Positions 34,149 through 40,384 of a stretch of DNA of 40,384 nucleotides are shown one piece after another. The notes under the pieces were generated by a model, which worked only from the letters and a program-made list of their open reading frames with translations, was not told the origin of the DNA and searched no databases. The position numbers and the translations under genes were made by a program. How positions within the stretch are numbered: the stretch's first letter is position 1; the number at the start of each line of letters is the position of its first letter. Source of the DNA: an uncultured cyanobacterium (GTDB lineage: Bacteria > Cyanobacteriota > Cyanobacteriia > CACIAM-69d); the NCBI GenBank assembly GCA_937883785.1, contig CALGDE010000152.1, positions 1 to 40,384 on the forward strand. The letters are read 5' to 3'.

Positions 34149-35216
34149 ATGAATTGGTGGAAACGGCTGCGGAAAAATCCTTTGGCGCAAATAGCGACGG
34201 TGATTTTGCTGCTGTTTTATGGGGTGGCGATCGCCGCAGGATTTATTGCCCCCTACGACCCCTACACGGCCCAGGACCAAGGTGCTCTGTTGCCCCCCAC
34301 GCAAATTTATTGGACCAGCGAGTCCGGCGATTGGATTGGTCCCCACGTGTATCCCACCACTTTGGGGCGCACTGATTTGGAAACGGGTGATCGCAAACTA
34401 ACGGTGGATCGCTCCCAGCCGTCGAAAATTCAGCTTTTTGCCCAGGGGGACGAGTATAAATTTTGGGGGATTATTCCCAGCGATCGCCATTTTCTCGGCA
34501 CTGACGGACCGGGGCGCTGGAATATTTTGGGCACGGACGAAAGCGGGCGAGACCAGCTTAGTCGCCTCATCCACGGCAGCCGCATTAGCCTCAGCATCGG
34601 GCTGGTGGGCATTTCCATTTCCTTTCCCCTGGGGCTAATTATTGGCGGCATTTCCGGCTACTTTGGCGGCTGGATTGACACCATCATCATGCGCATCACC
34701 GAAGTGCTTATGAGCATTCCCAGCCTGTATTTACTGGTGGCGCTAGCGTCGATTTTGCCCGCCCAGCTCACCAGCACCCAGCGCTTTGCCCTGATTGTGG
34801 CGATTATGTCCTTCAGTAGCTGGTCCGGTTTGGCGCGGGTGACGCGATCGCAGGTACTGTCCATCAAAGAGCGAGAATTTGTGCAGGCAACCCAAGCCAT
34901 GGGCGGCGGCGACTTTTACACCATCCTGCGCCATATCCTGCCCCAAACTGCGTCCTATGTGATTGTCGCCGCCACCTTGGCGATTCCTGGCTTTATCGTG
35001 GCTGAATCAGTGCTTAGCCTAATTGGTCTTGGCATTCAGCAGCCTGATCCGTCCTGGGGCAATTTGCTGTCCATCGCCACCAATGCCTCCATTCTGGTGT
35101 TGCATCCGTGGCTAATTTGGTCCCCGGCGATCGTCATTATCAGCGCCGTTTTGTCCTTCAATCTCCTTGGGGATGGGCTGCGTGACGCCCTCGACCCCCG
35201 CAGCATTGAGCGTTAA
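34149..35216 (+). CDS. ABC transporter permease, oligopeptide/nickel type (DppC-like)
   Basis: A 355-residue inner-membrane permease of the DppC/OppC family. An N-terminal OppC-N helix is followed by an unusually long periplasmic segment (about 33-135) ending FLGTDESGRDQLSRLIHGSR, the conserved entry to the permease core. Five further helices follow, with the EAA loop REFVQATQAMGGGDFYTILRHILPQ near 247-270 that docks on the ATPase. The ending GDGLRDALDPRS is typical of the family. GGGAG 6 nt upstream supports ATG 34149. The cognate DppB, ATPase and binding protein are not in the window, a common dispersed arrangement in cyanobacteria. The substrate is undetermined. Confidence 0.9.
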   Translation: MNWWKRLRKNPLAQIATVILLLFYGVAIAAGFIAPYDPYTAQDQGALLPPTQIYWTSESGDWIGPHVYPTTLGRTDLETGDRKLTVDRSQPSKIQLFAQGDEYKFWGIIPSDRHFLGTDGPGRWNILGTDESGRDQLSRLIHGSRISLSIGLVGISISFPLGLIIGGISGYFGGWIDTIIMRITEVLMSIPSLYLLVALASILPAQLTSTQRFALIVAIMSFSSWSGLARVTRSQVLSIKEREFVQATQAMGGGDFYTILRHILPQTASYVIVAATLAIPGFIVAESVLSLIGLGIQQPDPSWGNLLSIATNASILVLHPWLIWSPAIVIISAVLSFNLLGDGLRDALDPRSIER

Positions 35217-35232
35217 AGACTTAAGCAATAAC

Positions 35233-35280
35233 GTTTAGGCGCTAAGAAGTGTAGGCGTTAAAAAGTGTAGGCGTTAAAAA
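35233..35280. repeat. Three tandem 16-bp repeats
   Basis: Units are GTTTAGGCGCTAAGAA followed by two identical GTGTAGGCGTTAAAAA units, directly after the DppC-like stop codon. No gene is affected. Confidence 0.85.
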
Positions 35281-35428
35281 TACGCTGAAAATATTGGAAT
35301 AAAGATTCCGGACCGCGTCCAGATTTTTACCGAAATATGACTCTAAATTGATTTTTTTTGACGCTGTCCCCTTTGCTCTGGTCAATAGGTCAAAATTGAA
35401 ACAGAGACTATCGGTGAAGGCAAACACC

Positions 35429-36007
35429 ATGGCTGGGCGATCGCAACATTTACTCCTTATCGGCATTACTGCTATTAGCGCTGTCACCTTACTGACCCTC
35501 GCCAAAACGGCAAGGCGGGGCTCAGTTTTAACGGCGCGATCGTCTGGTCAAGATCCTGAATATCACCATCCCCAGCACAATCAACTGTGCGTAGGTAATT
35601 CCCTGGAGTCGTTGTGCTTAGAAAATGGCTGGGACTACGGCTCTGTGTCGGGCGCTTGGGATGAAGCGGAAGGGGTAATTGCCAGCTTTTCGAAGGGCGA
35701 TGTGGCTCTAGTCAACTATCTCTACCAAGAAATGTTGGGGCGAGACGCTGATCCAGAGGGGCTGGAAACCTACGTGGAAGCCCTTCAGCGGGGATGGTCC
35801 GTGGACAAAATTCGTGAGGAAATCGCCAACAGCCACGAAACTCGACAGTTGCTGCAACAGCTTTACCAAGAAATTTTTAGCCGTGACGTGGACGAAGCAG
35901 GGCTTGATACCTATCGCAATTTGCTGCAGCAAGGCTGGGGATTGCGGCGGGTACGGAAGGATTTGATTGCCAGTCCCGAGGCAAAAAATTTCCGAGGGCG
36001 TCTGTAG
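35429..36007 (+). CDS. Membrane-anchored DUF4214-domain protein
   Basis: A protein of 192 residues from ATG 35429, chosen because GAAGG lies 8 nt upstream and the start directly precedes a signal-anchor helix (HLLLIGITAISAVTLLTLA). The frame is open from 35348. Two tandem DUF4214 repeats make up the C-terminal half: VNYLYQEMLGRDADPEGLETY and QLYQEIFSRDVDEAGLDTY, each followed by a G-W helix and an S-x-E motif. DUF4214 modules occur in exported and cell-surface proteins and in some phycobilisome-linker-like contexts; their role is unclear. Residues 45-95 are a linker with one Cys pair. Likely periplasmic or lumenal. Confidence 0.78.
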   Translation: MAGRSQHLLLIGITAISAVTLLTLAKTARRGSVLTARSSGQDPEYHHPQHNQLCVGNSLESLCLENGWDYGSVSGAWDEAEGVIASFSKGDVALVNYLYQEMLGRDADPEGLETYVEALQRGWSVDKIREEIANSHETRQLLQQLYQEIFSRDVDEAGLDTYRNLLQQGWGLRRVRKDLIASPEAKNFRGRL

Positions 36008-36125
36008 CCACCTTAAATCTCGCAACACTTTTAACAGAATGCCGCTAAGCATTAGAACCGGTGTTATTATTCTGGGACCTCAAAAACTAAGCGGTTGCCT
36101 TTTAAGTCAATTAGCTTGTAATCCT

Positions 36126-36206
36126 GCGGGTGTGGCGGAATTGGTATACGCGCACGTTTGAGGGACGTGTGGCTTTGCCTTGCGAGTTCGAGTCTCGCCA
36201 TCCGCA
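36126..36206 (+). tRNA. trnL-GAG: tRNA-Leu (anticodon GAG)
   Basis: An 81-nt gene with a complete cloverleaf. The acceptor stem is GCGGGTG/CATCCGC with one G-T pair. The anticodon stem CACGT/ACGTG closes the loop TTGAGGG, with anticodon GAG at 36160-36162. A class II variable arm GGC-TTT-GCC follows, then the T-arm GCGAG-TTCGAGT-CTCGC. It reads CUC and CUU. The discriminator base is A and no CCA is encoded (TTG follows), so CCA is added post-transcriptionally. A strong terminator lies 15 bp downstream. Confidence 0.96.
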
Positions 36207-36220
36207 TTGATTGATAAAGC

Positions 36221-36259
36221 AAAAAGCCATCATCAGTTCATTACTGGTGATGGCTTTTT
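36221..36259 (+). terminator. Rho-independent terminator after tRNA-Leu
   Basis: AAAAAGCCATCATCAG pairs with CTGGTGATGGCTTTTT (one G-T pair) around a 7-nt loop, ending in TTTTT. It is nearly symmetrical, so it could also work leftward. Confidence 0.92.
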
Positions 36260-36360
36260 GACTGGGGTTTTTATGAAGCCCTTGCCTAACACTTGAGCCG
36301 ACCTCGCTCGAGCGAAAATGTTACGATCCCCTACAAAGATAAAGTTTTGCAAAGCCATCC

Positions 36361-37005
36361 ATGGGGATTTTGATTTCTAGCCCTTCTCAGCCCGTGCCGT
36401 CTTGCCCGCCCCGTTCCTGGCATATGCTTCAGCCAATTTGGCAGGGGAATCGCCACAATGTGCGGGAGGGATTGCCCCATGACTGGCTGTCACCCACCTG
36501 GCAAATATTAATCTTGGGCGATGGATCTCCCACCCGCCATTTGCAGCTACTGAGCGGGGAGCGCACGGAGGTGGATGTGATTGATATGTCGGCGATCGCC
36601 TGGGAACCGGACAACGCCCCCAGCATTATCGAGCAGGTGCCCGGTCCGCGGCTGCGACGACAGGTTTGGTTGCGCACCGCATCGGGACAGCGCCTAGCCT
36701 ATGCAACGTCCTGGTGGGAAGCGAGCCATGTGGATGAGTATTTGCAAAACCGATCGCTCCCCATTTGGGCAAGTTTGGCCCAGCTGCGGACGGAGCTTTA
36801 CCGGGATGTGCAGGGGCTGCACTATGGACACTCGCCAGAATTGGAAGAAGCCTTTGGGGAAACGGGCCCATTTTGGGGACGCCACTATCTGTTTTGGCAT
36901 CGCGGTCAGCCCCTGACGCTAATTTACGAAGTGTTTTCACCGTACTTGCGCCACTATCTCGGTCCCATCAGCTCCGTCGATCCGGGAGTGGGAGCTTCAA
37001 AGTAG
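36361..37005 (+). CDS. Chorismate lyase, cyanobacterial type
   Basis: A 214-residue soluble protein of the cyanobacterial chorismate pyruvate-lyase family, which makes 4-hydroxybenzoate for the plastoquinone head group. Family marks are WLSPTWQILILGDGSPTRHLQLL near 42-64, the basic RRQVWLRTASGQRLAYATSWW segment near 98-118 and EVFSPYL near 192. The Arg in TRHL and the final acidic residue fit the UbiC-like active site. ATG 36361 is used without a clear Shine-Dalgarno sequence. It is followed 55 bp later by a small membrane protein gene on the same strand. It is more likely this family than a true UbiC orthologue, so no symbol is given. Confidence 0.82.
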   Translation: MGILISSPSQPVPSCPPRSWHMLQPIWQGNRHNVREGLPHDWLSPTWQILILGDGSPTRHLQLLSGERTEVDVIDMSAIAWEPDNAPSIIEQVPGPRLRRQVWLRTASGQRLAYATSWWEASHVDEYLQNRSLPIWASLAQLRTELYRDVQGLHYGHSPELEEAFGETGPFWGRHYLFWHRGQPLTLIYEVFSPYLRHYLGPISSVDPGVGASK

Positions 37006-37060
37006 CTTTTATAGATTGCTGTGCCACAGTGGATTTAGACCTGTAGGGCTTGGTGGCGCT

Positions 37061-37522
37061 ATGTCGATTTATATTGAGCGAAATCGTCCTCGGCTGTCCC
37101 TGGGGATTTTGTGGCTGGCGTTTTTTTGCGTTTCTTGGGGCGTTCTTTATCGCGTTGAGACGGTGGAGCGGCTGCTGTGGGTGGCGGGGGCAGGAGTGGC
37201 GATCGCCCTAACAATTTCAATGCTATTTAGCGTGCCGTTGCGATCGCAGCAGCCGTTAACTCAGCTTCTCAAAAACGATGTGCGATCCTTCGCGACGGCG
37301 GTTTTTGGGGCGTTTGTTTTGGTGGTCTTGCTAGCGTGGCTGGATTTTACGCTGTCTGGCTTGACCTTGCTGGTGGCGTCAATGTTGGCAAAGGTGGAGC
37401 TACGCATTGTGGGGATTCGGTCCTGGCGGGCGTTTTGGCTAACGGGCGCGGCGTCCTGTGGGGCGGTGGTTTGCGCTGTGGGTGCCCGCTGGGGAGTGTT
37501 GCAAGCTTCAGCACCCTTTTAG
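37061..37522 (+). CDS. Small membrane protein, unknown function
   Basis: A protein of 153 residues from ATG 37061; the open frame begins upstream at TTG 37016, but that extension is not protein-like. It has about four hydrophobic segments: LGILWLAFFCVSWGVLY, LLWVAGAGVAIALTISMLF, ATAVFGAFVLVVLLAWL and AFWLTGAASCGAVVCAVGARW. The N-terminus MSIYIERNRPRLS is basic, suggesting a cytoplasmic end. No known motif is seen. It sits between chorismate lyase and ruvB, all on the plus strand with gaps of about 50 bp, so it may be co-transcribed with them. Not recognised. Confidence 0.65.
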   Translation: MSIYIERNRPRLSLGILWLAFFCVSWGVLYRVETVERLLWVAGAGVAIALTISMLFSVPLRSQQPLTQLLKNDVRSFATAVFGAFVLVVLLAWLDFTLSGLTLLVASMLAKVELRIVGIRSWRAFWLTGAASCGAVVCAVGARWGVLQASAPF

Positions 37523-37569
37523 CGGTTATGGTGCAGTTAGTCGCCCCCGGTAGTTTGCGGCTGTAATTT

Positions 37570-38805
37570 ATGGCTATTATCTCTTCAAAATCTGAGTCAC
37601 CGTCGCCCAAGGAACCGAAAAATAATGGCAAAGGGCGATCGCCCAGCCCATCCAAACCCAACGCTGCCGATCTAGGCTCGTCTTTGTTGGACCCCCACAA
37701 ATCGGCCGGCGATCGCGAACCTTCTCCAGAGGCTTCCAGCGCCATCAAAAAATCCGCCGATGAGCAAATTCGCCCCCAGACTTTGTCCACTTACATCGGG
37801 CAGCGGGAGTTAAAGGAGGTGCTGGCGATCGCCATTCAGGCAGCCCAGGCGCGGGAGGAATCGCTGGATCATTTGTTGCTGTACGGTCCGCCAGGACTGG
37901 GCAAAACCACCATGGCGCTAATCCTGGCGGCGGAGATGGGCACCACCTGTAAAATTACGACGGCTCCGGCGCTGGAGCGACCGCGAGATATTGCAGGATT
38001 GCTGGTGAATTTGCAGCCGGGGGATTTGCTGTTTATTGATGAAATCCATCGCCTGCCGCGGGTTACAGAAGAAATCCTATATCCAGCCATGGAAGATTTT
38101 CGGCTGGATATCACTATCGGCAAGGGGCAGGGGGCTCGCACGCGATCGCTCCCCTTGCCGCCGTTTACATTGGTGGGAGCCACTACCCGCGCTGGTGCCC
38201 TCAGTTCTCCCCTGCGCGATCGCTTTGGGCTAGTGCAGCGGCTGCGATTTTACGATATGGAAGAGCTGGCGCAAATTGTAAATCGCACCGCCGAGATTTT
38301 GGAAACGGCGGTGACCCAGGAAGGGGCGATGGAAATTGCTCGGCGATCGCGGGGCACCCCTCGAATTGCGAACCGGCTACTGCGGCGAGTGCGGGACTAT
38401 GGGGAAGTAAAAAAAATCCCCGAAATTAATGCGGAAACGGCGGCGATCGCCCTTGAATTATTCGATGTGGATCCCTGTGGGTTGGATTGGACCGACCGAC
38501 GACTGCTACAGGTGGCGATCGAGCAATTTGGCGGGGGACCGGTGGGCATTGAGGCGCTGGCGGCGGCCACCGGCGAGGACGTGCAAACCATTGAGGAAGT
38601 GTACGAGCCTTATCTAATGCAAATTGGCTACCTCCACCGCACGCCGCGAGGTCGTGTCGTCACCGCCGCCGCCTGGCATCACCTGAACTACACCCCCACC
38701 GCCAATGTCCCCGGCCTCCACGCCCCCCCAGATCAGTTGCCTAACACTCAGCTGTCTTGCCTAGAGGCAGAAGAGAAGTCAGGCGAGGACAGTTCAGAAC
38801 CATAG
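37570..38805 (+). CDS. ruvB: Holliday junction branch-migration ATPase RuvB
   Basis: AAA+ motor of 411 residues that forms hexamers and drives branch migration with RuvA. Walker A is GPPGLGKT (106-113), Walker B is LLFIDEIH (153-160), sensor 1 is GATTRAG, the Arg-finger region is SPLRDRFG, and sensor 2 is [18 protein letters not shown] winged-helix domain follows with [10 protein letters not shown] and TPRGRVVT. Relative to the usual 330-350 residues it has an extra 60-residue Ser/Pro/Lys-rich N-terminus before the [11 protein letters not shown] start of the family, and an acidic C-terminal tail of about 35 residues. ATG 37570 is kept because no good downstream start precedes the core. Confidence 0.96.
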   Translation: MAIISSKSESPSPKEPKNNGKGRSPSPSKPNAADLGSSLLDPHKSAGDREPSPEASSAIKKSADEQIRPQTLSTYIGQRELKEVLAIAIQAAQAREESLDHLLLYGPPGLGKTTMALILAAEMGTTCKITTAPALERPRDIAGLLVNLQPGDLLFIDEIHRLPRVTEEILYPAMEDFRLDITIGKGQGARTRSLPLPPFTLVGATTRAGALSSPLRDRFGLVQRLRFYDMEELAQIVNRTAEILETAVTQEGAMEIARRSRGTPRIANRLLRRVRDYGEVKKIPEINAETAAIALELFDVDPCGLDWTDRRLLQVAIEQFGGGPVGIEALAAATGEDVQTIEEVYEPYLMQIGYLHRTPRGRVVTAAAWHHLNYTPTANVPGLHAPPDQLPNTQLSCLEAEEKSGEDSSEP

Positions 38806-38944
38806 TCAGACTCACAAGTAGACTTCTAGCACTGGCATGGAAGCTGGGTGAAAATCTACTCCGCGATATTTCTCAGGCGGTATCAGATAACCGAAGGCTG
38901 GAGCATCTGGTACGGTAGGCGGTGATCCTGCTGTTTTCCCGTTT

Positions 38945-39853
38945 ATGGAATTTAATCTCGGTCCTATTCGCTTTGGTATCCATCGCAATCGGCGTCCTGC
39001 TCCAGCGCCAGTTGCGATCGCCCCACCCCCGCCATCACCAGAACCAGCGCCACCAGAACCGCCACCGGCACCAGAGCCAGCCCCCCCTCCACCACCAGGA
39101 TTGCTGAACTACCAATGCAACGTGTGTGGCGCACCTTGCGAAACCCGGGTGATGTTTCTCAACCGGGAAGCGCCGTCCTGTATGCGCTGTGGCTCCAACG
39201 TGCGGATGCGATCGCTAATGCACGTGCTCTCCAGCGCCCTCTTCAACAAAAGCATTCCCCTGCCAGACTTTCCCGATCGCCCTGACCTGAGAGGCATCGG
39301 CATGAGCTGCTGGGACGGGTACGCCATCCCCCTGGCGCAAAAGCTGGGCTATCTCAATACTTACTATCACCAGGAACCCCACTTCGATATTCGCCACCCC
39401 CCCGAAGACTGGCGCGAAACCCTGGATTTCATTATTTCATCGGACGTATTTGAACATATCGAACCGCCCGTTTCCGTCACCTTCGATCACGCCTATCGCC
39501 TTTTGAAGCCTGGCGGATTGATGGTATTCACCGTGCCCTACGCGGAAGATATCAACGCTCCCACTGACGAGCATTTCCCCGAGCTACACGACTACGAAAT
39601 GCTGGAAACGGACGGGGAATTTCGTCTGAAAAATATTACAAAGGACGGGCGGGAACAGTGGTTCGATAACCTGGTATTCCACGGCGGACCGGGATTGAAC
39701 CTGGAAATGCGCATGTTTGGCGAGCGAGATTTAATTGCCGAGCTGGAGCGGGCCGGTTTTTCTGTGGAGATCTGGCGCGACCCGGTGTTCGAGTTCGGTA
39801 TTTACTGGAGCCACCGCGGTTCATTGCCCATGTTGGCGCGGCGACCGGGTTAG
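38945..39853 (+). CDS. SAM-dependent methyltransferase with zinc-ribbon and Pro-rich linker
   Basis: A 302-residue protein. Residues 1-20 are basic. Residues about 21-52 are a Pro/Ala/Glu-rich tract (repeating PPxPxP), probably a flexible spacer. Residues 56-85 hold CNVCG and CMRCG knuckles, a zinc ribbon. From about 115 to 295 there is a class I methyltransferase: motif I is reduced to IGMSCWDGYAIPLAQKLG, followed by LDFIISSDVFEHIEPP (motif II, acceptor-side) and LLKPGGLMVFTVPYAED (motif III). The layout recalls type 11 methyltransferases attached to glycan or lipid modification. No substrate is evident. It overlaps the converging small gene by 4 bp. Confidence 0.82.
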   Translation: MEFNLGPIRFGIHRNRRPAPAPVAIAPPPPSPEPAPPEPPPAPEPAPPPPPGLLNYQCNVCGAPCETRVMFLNREAPSCMRCGSNVRMRSLMHVLSSALFNKSIPLPDFPDRPDLRGIGMSCWDGYAIPLAQKLGYLNTYYHQEPHFDIRHPPEDWRETLDFIISSDVFEHIEPPVSVTFDHAYRLLKPGGLMVFTVPYAEDINAPTDEHFPELHDYEMLETDGEFRLKNITKDGREQWFDNLVFHGGPGLNLEMRMFGERDLIAELERAGFSVEIWRDPVFEFGIYWSHRGSLPMLARRPG

Positions 39854-40113
39854 CGAGGGCGAGGATCGCCACGGCGGGGAATGCGATCGTTGCTGACGAT
39901 ATTGTTGTAAGCGGTGATGATCGCCCAACCTTCGCTGGATTCAATAGAAGCCACCAAACTTTCCACTCTGTTCAAGGTCATCGCCTTCGCCGGTAACGTA
40001 CCAAGCTGCATCGCAACTCCCCCTGCCAACACGGCAAAACCTAAGCGTTTCCAAGGGCACTGCGTCCCTGAAGAAGCAGAATATTTGGGTTGAGAAGATG
40101 AAACGGGCAACAT
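39850..40113 (-). CDS. Small exported protein, unknown function
   Basis: An 87-residue protein with a signal peptide: the basic n-region CPWKR, hydrophobic GFAVLAGGVAMQLGTL and an AKA cleavage site near residue 44. The mature part is about 43 residues with TLNRVESLVASIES and an Arg/Pro-rich end (PRRGDPRPR). It is not recognised. The start region has no clear Shine-Dalgarno sequence. Its stop overlaps the end of the methyltransferase gene by 4 bp. A GTCTCC/GGAGAC hairpin lies 45-60 bp upstream in its leader. Confidence 0.6.
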   Translation of the reverse strand: MLPVSSSQPKYSASSGTQCPWKRLGFAVLAGGVAMQLGTLPAKAMTLNRVESLVASIESSEGWAIITAYNNIVSNDRIPRRGDPRPR

Positions 40114-40384
40114 AGGAAAGCCTGTAGTAACTCTGTCTAGCCTTTCGAGTCTTCTGGTCTCCCTTCCGGAGACTTAAGCGGTCCTATCCCCAACCCTGTG
40201 ACGCCTTTTGTTGTGTCATAGGGAACATTACCCTGTCTGGTCCGCTCGTCATAGAACTTATTGACCCCAAGCTCAATATTGCCAGTGTTCACAGACCATT
40301 GCAGCGATCGCTAAATCGTTTAGGGGCACTATTATACCAATTCCCTAAATTCCAGCGACATGCAGCCCCTCGCATAGCCAATCC
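40114..40384. promoter_or_regulatory. Upstream region of the small exported protein gene
   Basis: No gene is seen. A perfect hairpin GTCTCC-CTTCC-GGAGAC lies at 40157-40173, in the probable leader of the leftward gene, and one HIP1 site lies near 40303-40311. The window ends inside this region, so a gene further right may share it. Confidence 0.35.

Noticed and set aside
35233-35280. Possible CRISPR-like repeats
   Set aside because: Units are contiguous 16-mers without spacers; no cas genes are in the window.

Overview
The window is chromosomal DNA from a cyanobacterium. The octamer GCGATCGC and close variants (HIP1) recur in almost every gene. The window also carries cyanobacterial markers: cruF-cruG for myxol-glycoside carotenoids, a cyanobacterial-type chorismate lyase, a lumen-type pentapeptide repeat protein, a PacL-like Ca2+-ATPase, and class III adenylyl cyclases with HAMP domains. 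It looks like a filamentous or Oscillatoriales-type genome rich in short dispersed repeats, but the species cannot be named from the sequence alone.

Layout. 1-4101 (minus): a two-gene operon of a P-loop ATPase and a very large STAND NTPase with WD40 repeats that runs off the left edge. 4249-7798 (plus): two tandem paralogous membrane cyclases. 7795-13856 (minus): recF, a MITE-like element, a Ca2+-type P-ATPase and a double-GNAT protein. 14482-16814 (plus): cruF and cruG, preceded by a structured leader. 17339-21830: an HPt protein, an ABC-2 permease (minus), a PlsC-like acyltransferase and a second ABC-2 permease, with dispersed repeats between them. 22046-23986: a small zinc-ribbon gene and 1.7 kb of gene-free, AT-richer DNA. 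23987-27752: a pentapeptide protein, then sirohydrochlorin chelatase, gatA and hisG (all minus). 28051-29717 (plus): an accessory-looking trio of a membrane protein, a small protein and a PD-(D/E)XK nuclease. 29739-32927: two near-identical LapA-domain genes flanking a CPA1 antiporter, then tatC. 33224-40113: a membrane protein, a DppC-type permease, a DUF4214 protein, tRNA-Leu(GAG), chorismate lyase, a small membrane protein, ruvB, a zinc-ribbon methyltransferase and a small exported protein.

Most of the window is ordinary core and housekeeping DNA. The strongest unusual signal is the tandem cyclase pair. The first cyclase has lost the second metal-binding Asp but keeps the transition-state Asn and Arg. 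The second keeps both metal Asps but has lost Asn and Arg. This is the division of labour seen between C1 and C2 in mammalian adenylyl cyclases, and it predicts an obligate heterodimer with one working active site. Other points worth attention are the STAND/P-loop operon, the 28.0-29.7 kb trio with a shared GN-[IV]-IGG motif, the duplicated LapA genes flanking the antiporter, and a family of about 120-bp inverted-repeat elements.
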